From assembly GCA_938091475.1 (NCBI GenBank), contig CALLJI010000078.1:1-7119 (forward strand): DNA of 7,119 bases, read 5' to 3'. Both the position numbers and the translations under genes were made by a program. Shown here piece by piece: positions 1 to 5,766 of the stretch (position 1 is the first letter of the stretch; each line of letters starts with the position of its first letter). A model generated the notes under the pieces. It saw only the letters and a program-made list of their open reading frames with translations, was not told the DNA's origin and made no database searches. This DNA is from an uncultured Caldimicrobium sp. Lineage in GTDB: Bacteria; Desulfobacterota; Thermodesulfobacteria; Thermodesulfobacteriales; Thermodesulfobacteriaceae.

Positions 1-13
1 GACGAGCCCCTAC
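1..13 (-). repeat. Partial GTAG-headed hairpin repeat at the window edge
   Basis: Read on the minus strand, this segment gives GTAG followed by GGGCTCGTC, which is the head and left arm of the hairpin units found at 5082-5709 (compare the GGGCTC arm of the unit at 5331-5354). The rest of the palindrome would lie outside the window, so the second arm cannot be seen. It sits 56 bp beyond the stop codon of the last gene of the minus-strand operon, a usual place for REP-type repeats. Inferred from 10-12 matching bases only. Confidence 0.5.
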
Positions 14-69
14 CATACAATTCAACTATAGAAAGCGAAGAAAGTGTGACTTGAGATTAGTAATAACAT

Positions 70-792
70 TCACAAGACCAGTAAATTCTTAAGATATAAG
101 GCATTTTGAAGGGCATACCCTAAGGCAGTGTTATCAAAATAGACATAGACCTCTTCTGCCTCAAACCTTCGGATTTTTTCCACCAATGCTTGAAGTTCCT
201 CTTCTTCATAATTTGAGACATAAAGCTCCTTTGCTCCATGCAGTCGCAGATAAAGAAAATCTGTCGTTTGAACCTCATACCAGGAAGGATATCTTTTACC
301 GCAATCTGAAAAACAAAGACAAACATTATATTTCTTCAAAAGCTCCACAAATTCTTCACAATGAAAGCTCCTGTTCCTAATTTCGATTACCTTCTTATAT
401 TCTGCAGAAAGTATCTTCAGAAATTCCTCCATCCCTTCCCTTTCATAAGAAAGAGAAGGTGGCAACTGGAACAAAAGTACCCTGGCCTTTTCCTGCAAAG
501 GGGAGATACTTTTTAGAAAATTCTCTAAGGGCTCTTTGATATCTCTCAGTTTTTTCATATGTGTAATAATTTTAGGAACTTTTAGAGAAAAAACAAAATG
601 TGGTGGGGTCTCTTCATACCATTTTTTAAAAGTAGAAGGTCTCGGGGTTCTATAAAAGGTCACATTGAGCTCCACCGTATCAAAGTTTTGACTATAAAAT
701 TTAAGCCAATCCTTAGATTTGAGCTCAGGGGGATAAAAGATCTTTTGAAAGGAAGAATAACTCCACCCAGAGGTGCCAATATAAAATTTCAT
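70..792 (-). CDS. DUF72 (YecE-like) family protein
   Basis: A 240-residue DUF72 protein, near the usual family length. Family hallmarks appear in order: GTSGW at residues 6-10, FYP at 19-21, TVELNVTFYR at 39-48, FSLKVP at 68-73, QLPPS at 109-113, EIRNRSF at 137-143, YLRLHG at 181-186 and YVYFDN with GYALQNAL near 216-232. The family adopts a TIM-barrel-like fold and is widespread in bacteria and archaea, but its biochemical role is not firmly established, so no function is assigned. The conserved pattern of Glu, Arg and His residues suggests an enzyme. No signal peptide is visible, so it is probably cytoplasmic. The ATG start overlaps the rnc stop by 4 bp (ATGA), implying translational coupling as the last gene of the pgi-hemB-rlpA-rnc operon. 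The family call is firm; the role is unknown. Confidence 0.93.
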   Translation of the reverse strand: MKFYIGTSGWSYSSFQKIFYPPELKSKDWLKFYSQNFDTVELNVTFYRTPRPSTFKKWYEETPPHFVFSLKVPKIITHMKKLRDIKEPLENFLKSISPLQEKARVLLFQLPPSLSYEREGMEEFLKILSAEYKKVIEIRNRSFHCEEFVELLKKYNVCLCFSDCGKRYPSWYEVQTTDFLYLRLHGAKELYVSNYEEEELQALVEKIRRFEAEEVYVYFDNTALGYALQNALYLKNLLVL

Positions 793-1508
793 AAAGGCTT
801 TTCTTTTTCCGTTTTCTTTTGAGATAAGATTAAAAGGGCCCTTTTGGCTGCTAAGTTTTCAGCCTCCTTTTTTGACTTGCCTATAGCTTGGGCTATAATT
901 TGCTCGCCCAGCTTTATAGCTACCTTTATCTTGGGCTTATGAGAAGGACCTGTTATCTTGAGAACTTCATAGAAGGGAATAATACCCTTTTCTTTCTGCA
1001 GGTGCTCCTGAAGTTTGGTTTTATAATCAACAATAGAATGGGTGGATTTTAACCTTCTTAGATAAGATGAAAAGAGTTTTTCTACGACTGAGCAGGTCCT
1101 CTCTAATCCCTGATCTAAGAAAAGAGCACCCAGTAATGCTTCTAAAGACCTTCCAGCTATATTTAACTGACTTTTTAGATCAAGAGCCCTCTCTCTTCTT
1201 CCCATCAAGATATAGTTTCTTAGAGCCAATTTTTCTGCTATCTTAATGAGTCTCTCCTTACACACTAAATAAGCCCTTTTTTTAGTTAAATCTCCCTCTC
1301 GATCTAAAGGGAATTTTTGATAAAGAAGAAAGGAAATGCAGAGATTTAAAACTGCATCTCCCATAAATTCAAGTCTCTCGTTATCTTCAAGTTTTTCCTC
1401 TTTATGAGCGATTCTATAGGAACTATGGGTTAGGGCTTTCTTTAATAAGTCTTTATCCTTAAAATTAATACCTAAGAGATTTTCAAGCTCAGAAAAAGAA
1501 TTTTCCAT
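789..1508 (-). CDS. rnc: Ribonuclease III
   Basis: Endoribonuclease that cleaves double-stranded RNA, chiefly in rRNA precursor processing and mRNA turnover. Counting from the upstream TTG at 1526 (245 residues), the RNase III signature NERLEFMGDAVL is at 49-60, a second conserved block SLEALLGALFLDQG at 127-140, and a double-stranded RNA-binding domain covers about 167-236 (DYKTKLQEHLQ, then KSKKEAENLAAKRAL). Acidic residues E53, D57 and E129 match known catalytic positions. The position matching the E. coli Asp114 metal ligand is Arg126 here, in AGRSLEA. I prefer the ATG at 1508 (239 residues), 7 bp past the rlpA stop, over the TTG at 1526, which overlaps rlpA by 11 bp; neither has a strong ribosome binding site. 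The 3' end overlaps the DUF72 gene by 4 bp. The family call is certain and the start is uncertain. Confidence 0.96.
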   Translation of the reverse strand: MENSFSELENLLGINFKDKDLLKKALTHSSYRIAHKEEKLEDNERLEFMGDAVLNLCISFLLYQKFPLDREGDLTKKRAYLVCKERLIKIAEKLALRNYILMGRRERALDLKSQLNIAGRSLEALLGALFLDQGLERTCSVVEKLFSSYLRRLKSTHSIVDYKTKLQEHLQKEKGIIPFYEVLKITGPSHKPKIKVAIKLGEQIIAQAIGKSKKEAENLAAKRALLILSQKKTEKEKPL

Positions 1509-1515
1509 AAAGTCT

Positions 1516-2277
1516 TTATTTAGCAATTAAAAAGGCATCTCTAAAGCGCTCTCTTTTGAGTTTTGCTGCCAAGAGAGAGGCAGTATCTAAATCCTCTGCC
1601 AAGTAAATTTTTACTCTATATAAGAGCCCCTGTTTAGGATGTTCATAGCTTTCCAAATCTACTCTTTCAAACTCCCTTTCTAATTCAAGTTTATATCTTA
1701 GGGCATTACTATAATTTTTGAAAGCACCCACTTGCAAGTAGAATTCGTTAAATCTGAAGTTAGGTATATCTTTGTAAACTACAAGATTATTAATTTTTTC
1801 CCCTTCGGAGAGGGCAATAATTTTGACCCGGGCAAGGCCTCTCCCTACAATACCTAATTCCTTGGCTGAGGAATAACTCAAATCAATACATCTTTCCTCC
1901 ACAAAAGGTCCTCTATCATTAATTCTAACCACTAATTCCCTTCCATTTTCTAAATTTTTAACTAATACATAGGTGCCAAGAGGTAGAATTTTATGAGCTG
2001 CGGTAAATTCATACATATTATATATTTCTCCCCCTGAAGTTGGTCTTCCGTGAAAGCCAGGACCATACCATGAGGCCAAACACTCTTCTTCATAGCCCTC
2101 TGCACTGGGTAAAGGAAAATAGGTTTTCCCATTGATAGTATAAGGCTTTAGCCAACCTGGAACAGGTCTGGTAATCTCAGGTGAAGGAACCTTGGGATAG
2201 GTAGTTGGTATCTCTCGAGGGGGTTTAGCACAAGAAAAAAGAAATAGAGCCATTATAAATAAATATAAGCCTTTCAC
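1516..2277 (-). CDS. rlpA: RlpA-like lipoprotein with SPOR domain (septal lytic transglycosylase family)
   Basis: A 253-residue envelope protein. The N-terminus has a short hydrophobic signal ending in lipobox LFSC, predicting lipidation at Cys16. A proline-rich linker follows at about 18-45. The RlpA double-psi beta-barrel lies at about 67-155, with SWYGPGFHGRPTSGGE at 69-84, TAAHKILPLGT at 92-102 and RINDRGPF at 118-125. A C-terminal SPOR domain begins around 178 (FYLQVGAFKNYSNA) and runs to the end. In characterised relatives RlpA cleaves glycan strands lacking stem peptides at the septum, and SPOR binds those denuded strands. The aligned acidic residues E84 and D121 and H95 are present, so activity is plausible but inferred. 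Translation starts at GTG, with AAGAGG 6 bp upstream (2284-2289); the next ATG, at codon 9, would cut the signal peptide short. It lies 15 bp after hemB. Confidence 0.93.
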   Translation of the reverse strand: MKGLYLFIMALFLFSCAKPPREIPTTYPKVPSPEITRPVPGWLKPYTINGKTYFPLPSAEGYEEECLASWYGPGFHGRPTSGGEIYNMYEFTAAHKILPLGTYVLVKNLENGRELVVRINDRGPFVEERCIDLSYSSAKELGIVGRGLARVKIIALSEGEKINNLVVYKDIPNFRFNEFYLQVGAFKNYSNALRYKLELEREFERVDLESYEHPKQGLLYRVKIYLAEDLDTASLLAAKLKRERFRDAFLIAK

Positions 2278-2292
2278 TCCCTACCTCTTATT

Positions 2293-3261
2293 TTACATAA
2301 GAGAGGCAGCTTTTTTAGCAAAGTAGGTAATAATTAGATCCGCTCCAGCTCTTTTGATACTCAATAAACTTTCCCACATTACCCTTTCTTCCTCAATATA
2401 TCCGAGCTTAGAAGCAGCCTTAATCATAGCATATTCACCACTTACTTGATAGGCTGCTATAGGGTGATAGAAGCTGTCCCTTAACATTTTAATAATATCT
2501 AAATAAGGCATAGCTGGTTTCACCATTATTATATCGGCTCCTTCTTCCACATCCATTAGAGCCTCCCGCATAGCTTCCCGAGCATTAGCAGGGTCCATCT
2601 GATAACTCCGCCTATCCCCAAATTTAGGAGCAGATTCTGCAGCTTCTCTAAAGGGACCATAAAAGGAACTGCAATATTTCACAGCATAACTCATAATAGC
2701 CACATATGAAAATCCCGCTTCATCTAAGGCTTCTCTAATTCTTGCTACTCTCCCGTCCATCATATCCGAAGGAGCCACCCAATCAGCCCCAGCTTTAGCA
2801 TGAGAAACCGCTATACGAGCAAGCTGTTCTAAAGTAAGATCATGGTCCACCTCTTCCCCTTTCAGTATACCACAATGCCCATGAGAGGTATATTCACACA
2901 TACATACATCTGTAATTAATAAAGCTTGAGGAAATTTATCTTTAATGGTCCTTAAAGCCCTTTGGATAATTCCTTCTTTCATATAAGCAGAGGTACCTAC
3001 CTCGTCCTTTTTCCCTGGGATCCCAAAAAGTAAAAAAGCCGAAATCCCAAGCTCAAGCGATTCCTTTATTTCATCCAGCACTTTATCAATGGAAAATCTG
3101 TATATCCCGGGCATTGACTTAATTTCCTCTTTTATTCCCTCCCCTTCCACAATGAATAATGGATAAATAAAGTCATTTACTGACAGTGTTGTTTCCCTGA
3201 CCAGAGATCTTATAGCTTCATTTCTTCTCAAACGCCTTGCTCTATATTCTGGAAACCTCAT
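2293..3261 (-). CDS. hemB: Porphobilinogen synthase (delta-aminolevulinate dehydratase), zinc type
   Basis: Condenses two 5-aminolevulinate molecules to porphobilinogen, the first common step to heme, siroheme and cobalamin, in the cytoplasm. The 322-residue length is typical. The zinc-site cysteines are present as [14 protein letters not shown], with C120, C122 and C130, marking the Zn-dependent catalytic class rather than the Asp-rich Mg class. The two active-site lysines are K195 in [15 protein letters not shown] and K248 in [13 protein letters not shown]248 is the expected Schiff-base lysine. Other family blocks are [10 protein letters not shown] at 164-172 and [10 protein letters not shown] near 270-279. 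The ATG start is supported by AGGAGG at 3269-3274, 7 bp upstream. It lies 14 bp after pgi and 15 bp before rlpA, so it is co-transcribed. No other heme gene is in the window. All key residues are intact. Confidence 0.98.
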   Translation of the reverse strand: MRFPEYRARRLRRNEAIRSLVRETTLSVNDFIYPLFIVEGEGIKEEIKSMPGIYRFSIDKVLDEIKESLELGISAFLLFGIPGKKDEVGTSAYMKEGIIQRALRTIKDKFPQALLITDVCMCEYTSHGHCGILKGEEVDHDLTLEQLARIAVSHAKAGADWVAPSDMMDGRVARIREALDEAGFSYVAIMSYAVKYCSSFYGPFREAAESAPKFGDRRSYQMDPANAREAMREALMDVEEGADIIMVKPAMPYLDIIKMLRDSFYHPIAAYQVSGEYAMIKAASKLGYIEEERVMWESLLSIKRAGADLIITYFAKKAASLM

Positions 3262-3275
3262 CCTCTTGCCTCCTC

Positions 3276-4994
3276 TTAAGAACTTAAAACTTTTTTCATT
3301 AATTGATACAAAACCTTTAGGTCCTCTTTATAATCATTAAAGAGGTGGATAATAAGGACTGGCTTTCCTCTCTCCACTAAGGCCTTAAAGTCTCCAAAGG
3401 CTTGAGCAAATTGTTGATCCCAAAAGGTATAACCTTCTTCTGGAATAACTTGGGACTCAATTCTTCCCCTCCGGGTAAGAATAATAAAGCGAGCAAGAGG
3501 AGGCCCTCCTTTAAAAAGCTGACCTGTTGAATGAAGATACCTTGGACCGTAACCAAAAAGTGTGGCACAATTTTTCTTTTCCCTAATTAAACTTCGTATA
3601 TCCCTAATAATGTCCTCAGCCTCTGGATCATAGGGAAGGTAAGCCAAAATACCTACATAAATCCAGGGGGCAAAGTCTTGAAAAAACCTCTTTAAAAGGG
3701 CTGTAAGCTTTGGATACTCTATACTTAAAGTTTTCTCATAATAAAACCCCAAGCCTGTATCCTCATCAAAATAGAGCTCCACTCCAAAATCTTTGTTTTC
3801 TTTAAATTTTTCTAAAAGCTCCTTGGTTTTATTCTTGGCTAAAACTACATCAGGCTCATCAAAGGGATTGACACCGATAAAATAAGCGGTCAAAGCAGTG
3901 GCTAACATAAATCTATAGGCCTCACCAAAAATTTCGTATCTATCCTCAAGGACGATAGATTTTACCCTGAACCCCTCTTCCTTCAAGTCAGTGATCAATC
4001 TATGATATATTCTTTCTCTGCCTCTCAGGGTAAGATAAATAAAAGACCTATCTGAAGAATAGAGAGTAGGAGACCCTGGAGCTTCCCCTACAACTGGAAC
4101 AATCCCTGTAAAATTTTTCCCCAAACTCTCTGCAATTAATTGTTCAAGCCAAAGGGCAAAGGGTTTCAATATAGGATCTACTATGAAAGTAAGTTTGTCT
4201 TGCCCTAAAATATAAGACTCAGTAATAAATTCAGCTAAATTTGCCGCTAAGTTATACTCCCAAGGAAGGGTAGGTTCACAGGCAAGATACATCTCCTTGG
4301 AGAAATGTAGAGCTTTTTCTAAATCAAGGCCCATCAAGGCTGCAGGGAAAAAACCAATCTCTGATAAAGCAGCATATCTTCCCCCTATATAGGGTGGATG
4401 GGCTAAAATTTTTCTAAAACCCCATTCTTTTGCTATAACTTCTAAAGGTGACCCTGGATCAGTTAACGCAATAAGATGGGATCCTGGATGTGAGGTAACT
4501 TGTTTCAATTTTTCAAAAAAGTATTTTAAATGAGATAAAGTTTCTAAGGTTGTCCCAGACTTTGAGGCTATTACAAAAAGAACCTCCTTCAAAGGCAAAG
4601 ATTCGGCTTCAAGGATATGCAATGGATCATTTGTATCAAGGACTTTCAAGTTCAAAAAACCTTCTTTGGGAGTAAAAACTTCAGAGAGCACATAAGGGAA
4701 AAGGGCAGAGCCCCCCATTCCACACCATAAAACATATTTAAATTCTTGCTTTAACTCTTCAGCTAAATCTTTTAATTCTTTGAGTCTGGGTTCTATATAC
4801 CTATAACCCTCTATCCAATCCATCCGCTCTTTAATTTTTTGCTTAGTCTCTGGATTTAAGGAATAAAGCTCTGGATCCTTATTAAATAGTCTTTGCAAAA
4901 GAGCACTCTTTTCTTCTTCTGAAAGTTTGGAAGGTCTTTTGACAAGATTAAAATCACCATAAACCTTTTTTATTGTAGGAATAAGCTCTGTCAT
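3276..4994 (-). CDS. pgi: Glucose-6-phosphate isomerase (type related to transaldolase/Pgi fusions)
   Basis: Interconverts glucose 6-phosphate and fructose 6-phosphate in glycolysis and gluconeogenesis. It has two sugar-isomerase (SIS) lobes: [12 protein letters not shown] at 89-100 and [12 protein letters not shown] at 141-152 in the first, and the family block [14 protein letters not shown] at 288-301 holding the expected catalytic Glu289. Further matches are [11 protein letters not shown] at 204-214 and [14 protein letters not shown] at 374-387, whose Lys387 matches the C-terminal active-site lysine of the family. The last 150 residues include [18 protein letters not shown] (481-498), which I recall from the Pgi half of bifunctional transaldolase/Pgi proteins. 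At 572 residues this is about the size of that half, with no transaldolase domain. The ATG is supported by AAGGAG at 5001-5006, 6 bp upstream. It is the first gene of the minus-strand operon. Confidence 0.95.
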   Translation of the reverse strand: MTELIPTIKKVYGDFNLVKRPSKLSEEEKSALLQRLFNKDPELYSLNPETKQKIKERMDWIEGYRYIEPRLKELKDLAEELKQEFKYVLWCGMGGSALFPYVLSEVFTPKEGFLNLKVLDTNDPLHILEAESLPLKEVLFVIASKSGTTLETLSHLKYFFEKLKQVTSHPGSHLIALTDPGSPLEVIAKEWGFRKILAHPPYIGGRYAALSEIGFFPAALMGLDLEKALHFSKEMYLACEPTLPWEYNLAANLAEFITESYILGQDKLTFIVDPILKPFALWLEQLIAESLGKNFTGIVPVVGEAPGSPTLYSSDRSFIYLTLRGRERIYHRLITDLKEEGFRVKSIVLEDRYEIFGEAYRFMLATALTAYFIGVNPFDEPDVVLAKNKTKELLEKFKENKDFGVELYFDEDTGLGFYYEKTLSIEYPKLTALLKRFFQDFAPWIYVGILAYLPYDPEAEDIIRDIRSLIREKKNCATLFGYGPRYLHSTGQLFKGGPPLARFIILTRRGRIESQVIPEEGYTFWDQQFAQAFGDFKALVERGKPVLIIHLFNDYKEDLKVLYQLMKKVLSS

Positions 4995-5000
4995 AAAAAA

Positions 5001-5046
5001 CTCCTTGTTTTTTGTAAATTATAGCATAAAGAGAAAGGAAAAACAA
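5001..5046 (-). promoter_or_regulatory. Promoter and ribosome binding site of the pgi operon
   Basis: On the minus strand the -35 TTGTTT (5041-5046) and a consensus -10 TATAAT (5018-5023) are separated by exactly 17 bp. AAGGAG (5001-5006) then lies 6 bp before the pgi ATG. This is a standard sigma-70-type arrangement and the only clear promoter seen for the five-gene operon, since the internal gaps are 15 bp or less. The nearest hairpin repeat begins 36 bp upstream of the -35 box. Confidence 0.82.
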
Positions 5047-5081
5047 ATTTTTTTCTGTGGTTAGACTACAAATAAACTCTT

Positions 5082-5106
5082 GGGCACGGCGGTGCTGTGC
5101 CCCTAC
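5082..5106 (-). repeat. Hairpin unit 1
   Basis: Top strand arms GGGCACGGC and GCTGTGCCC around GGT, followed by CTAC (GTAG on the minus strand). One G-T pair is the only imperfection. It differs from unit 10 by a single base in the palindrome. Confidence 0.9.
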
Positions 5107-5121
5107 AATTTAACCCTTTTC

Positions 5122-5146
5122 GGGCAGGGGCAAGCCCTGCCCCTAC
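5122..5146 (-). repeat. Hairpin unit 2
   Basis: Perfect 8-bp arms GGGCAGGG and CCCTGCCC around loop GCAAG, then CTAC. Read on the minus strand the loop is CTTGC, the same loop as in units 3 and 9 although the stems differ. Confidence 0.9.
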
Positions 5147-5168
5147 GATGTTTTGATCAAAAAATCCT

Positions 5169-5193
5169 GTAGGGGCACCCCTTGCGGGTGCCC
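5169..5193 (+). repeat. Hairpin unit 3
   Basis: GTAG followed by perfect 8-bp arms GGGCACCC and GGGTGCCC around loop CTTGC. Confidence 0.9.
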
Positions 5194-5199
5194 AGAACT

Positions 5200-5223
5200 G
5201 TAGGGGCACAGCATGCTGTGCCC
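5200..5223 (+). repeat. Hairpin unit 4
   Basis: GTAG followed by the perfect 20-nt palindrome GGGCACAGCATGCTGTGCCC. The same unit recurs exactly at 5602-5625 (unit 14). Confidence 0.92.
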
Positions 5224-5238
5224 AAGAAATAAAGAATG

Positions 5239-5261
5239 GTAGCCGCAGGCTTTAGCCTGCG
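5239..5261 (+). repeat. Hairpin unit 5, divergent stem
   Basis: GTAG, one C, then perfect 7-bp arms CGCAGGC and GCCTGCG around TTTA. The head is conserved but the GGGC/GCCC feet are absent, so this is either a second hairpin family or evidence that the head rather than the foot defines the unit. Confidence 0.8.
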
Positions 5262-5271
5262 AGAAATATCG

Positions 5272-5295
5272 GTAGGGGCACGACATGTCGTACCT
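5272..5295 (+). repeat. Hairpin unit 6, right foot decayed
   Basis: GTAG then GGGC followed by a perfect inner palindrome ACGACATGTCGT. The right foot reads ACCT instead of GCCC. The inner stem is the same as that of unit 13, in a duplicated block. Confidence 0.85.
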
Positions 5296-5305
5296 AAACG
5301 ACTTC

Positions 5306-5325
5306 TAATTTTGAAATATTGGAAA
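5306..5325 (+). repeat. Duplicated AT-rich inter-hairpin spacer, copy 1
   Basis: This 20-nt stretch, TAATTTTGAAATATTGGAAA, recurs at 5574-5593 with one difference. It lies between an ACATGT-centred hairpin on its left and a GCATGC-centred hairpin on its right at both places, so it marks a block duplication rather than independent insertion of hairpins. Confidence 0.85.
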
Positions 5326-5330
5326 CATTC

Positions 5331-5354
5331 GTAGGGGCTCAGCATGCTGAGCCC
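5331..5354 (+). repeat. Hairpin unit 7
   Basis: GTAG followed by the perfect 20-nt palindrome GGGCTCAGCATGCTGAGCCC. Compared with units 4 and 14, one base pair in the stem is changed on both arms (A-T to T-A), so pairing is preserved. Confidence 0.92.
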
Positions 5355-5370
5355 AAATTATTAAAAAAGG

Positions 5371-5394
5371 GTAGGGGCAATTCAAGAATTGCCC
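5371..5394 (+). repeat. Hairpin unit 8
   Basis: GTAG followed by perfect 9-bp arms GGGCAATTC and GAATTGCCC around AA. The inner stem is AT-rich, unlike its neighbours, but fully complementary. Confidence 0.92.
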
Positions 5395-5405
5395 AAAATA
5401 AAATT

Positions 5406-5430
5406 GTAAGGGCAACTCTTGCGGTTGCCC
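5406..5430 (+). repeat. Hairpin unit 9
   Basis: Head is GTAA instead of GTAG. Perfect 7-bp arms GGGCAAC and GTTGCCC, then a T-G pair and the CTTGC loop shared with units 2 and 3. Confidence 0.85.
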
Positions 5431-5436
5431 AATTCA

Positions 5437-5461
5437 GGGCACGGCGGTGCCGTGCCCCTAC
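5437..5461 (-). repeat. Hairpin unit 10
   Basis: Perfect 9-bp arms GGGCACGGC and GCCGTGCCC around GGT, then CTAC (GTAG on the minus strand). Confidence 0.92.
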
Positions 5462-5467
5462 AAATTT

Positions 5468-5491
5468 GGGCGAATCGTGAATCGCCTCTGC
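5468..5491 (-). repeat. Hairpin unit 11, degenerate
   Basis: GGGCGA and TCGCCT feet bracket ATCGTGAA, followed by CTGC where CTAC is expected. There is one internal A-A mismatch and one outer G-T pair. An overlapping alternative hairpin, AATCGC and GCGATT around CTCT (5480-5495), competes with it. Confidence 0.65.
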
Positions 5492-5504
5492 GATTTGACT
5501 TTTT

Positions 5505-5529
5505 GGGCTTTGGCTATCCTTGCCTTTAC
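5505..5529 (-). repeat. Hairpin unit 12, strongly degenerate
   Basis: Starts GGGC and ends GCCT followed by TTAC, the same spacing as intact units, but only the GGC/GCC foot and a few inner pairs remain. Probably a decayed copy; recognised by position and ends rather than by a stable stem. Confidence 0.45.
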
Positions 5530-5544
5530 GTATAAAAATCCTTT

Positions 5545-5568
5545 GGGCACGACATGTCGTGCCCCTAC
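5545..5568 (-). repeat. Hairpin unit 13
   Basis: Perfect 20-nt palindrome GGGCACGACATGTCGTGCCC followed by CTAC (GTAG on the minus strand). It is the intact counterpart of unit 6. Confidence 0.92.
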
Positions 5569-5573
5569 TCTTT

Positions 5574-5593
5574 TAATTTTGGAATATTGGAAA
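5574..5593 (+). repeat. Duplicated AT-rich inter-hairpin spacer, copy 2
   Basis: TAATTTTGGAATATTGGAAA, matching 5306-5325 at 19 of 20 positions, offset by 268 bp, between units 13 and 14. Confidence 0.85.
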
Positions 5594-5601
5594 GAAGAAA
5601 T

Positions 5602-5625
5602 GTAGGGGCACAGCATGCTGTGCCC
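5602..5625 (+). repeat. Hairpin unit 14
   Basis: GTAG followed by GGGCACAGCATGCTGTGCCC, identical to unit 4, but with flanks that match unit 7. Confidence 0.92.
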
Positions 5626-5644
5626 TAAAAATTAAAAAAGAAGT

Positions 5645-5668
5645 GTAAGAGCAAATCAGGCTTCGCCC
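5645..5668 (+). repeat. Hairpin unit 15, degenerate
   Basis: GTAA head, then GAGC at the left foot and GCCC at the right foot, with little pairing between. It sits where unit 8 sits in the other copy of the duplicated block (offset 271-274 bp). Confidence 0.5.
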
Positions 5669-5684
5669 AGAGATTTAATTTTTT

Positions 5685-5709
5685 GGGCATAGCGGTGCGG
5701 AGCCCCTAC
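5685..5709 (-). repeat. Hairpin unit 16
   Basis: GGGCATAGC, GGT, GCGGAGCCC, then CTAC. It matches unit 10 at 17 of 21 positions; the arm changes are not compensated, so the stem is weakened. It ends 27 bp before the fur -35 box. Confidence 0.75.
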
Positions 5710-5736
5710 ACTTTTTGGAACATTCTCTCCCCCCTC

Positions 5737-5764
5737 TTGACTTTTTAAAATTATAGATTAAATT
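5737..5764 (+). promoter_or_regulatory. Probable promoter of the fur-feoAB operon
   Basis: TTGACT (5737-5742) is a good -35 box. The best spaced -10 is TAAATT (5759-5764) after 16 bp, which is a weak match, so the exact -10 is uncertain. TATAGA at 5752-5757 is too close to serve with this -35. The Fur-box-like palindrome begins 2 bp after the proposed -10, where RNA polymerase would start transcription. Confidence 0.6.
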
Positions 5765-5766
5765 AA

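Larger units (their letters stand above)
5082..5709. repeat. REP/BIME-like array of 16 GTAG-headed hairpin units
   Basis: This whole gene-free stretch is a dense array of short hairpins. The unit is GTAG plus a 20-21 nt palindrome starting GGGC and ending GCCC, with a variable interior; AT-rich spacers of 6 to about 40 nt separate units. Marking as plus those whose GTAG reads on the top strand, the order is - - + + + + + + + - - - - + + -. A short hairpin preceded by GTAG is the defining layout of REP elements recognised by RAYT (TnpA-REP) single-strand transposases, and mixed orientations match BIMEs. No transposase is in the window. Some units are degenerate (5468-5491, 5505-5529, 5645-5668, 5685-5709). 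The array is non-coding: frames through it only translate repeats. The REP assignment is an inference from architecture. Confidence 0.88.

Noticed and set aside
14..69. Terminator after the DUF72 gene
   Set aside because: I found no stem followed by a T run on the minus strand in these bases. Termination probably occurs at or beyond the partial hairpin at the window edge.
5061..5081. A further repeat unit left of unit 1, suggested by CTAC at 5066-5069
   Set aside because: No palindrome precedes it; the four-base match alone is not evidence.
5157..5345. Small minus-strand open frame of 62 codons
   Set aside because: It is a translation of repeat units 3 to 7. It has no ribosome binding site and its repeated motifs (GTxCCAPT-like) simply mirror the DNA repeats.
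5082..5709. CRISPR array
   Set aside because: The repeats are not identical, change orientation, are only 20-25 nt and are spaced irregularly by 6 to about 40 nt of AT-rich sequence. No cas gene is present.
5685..5725. Unit 16 followed by TTTTT as an intrinsic terminator
   Set aside because: The stem is weakened by uncompensated changes, the T run is separated from it by CTACAC, and both flanking genes run away from this place, so there is no transcript to end here.
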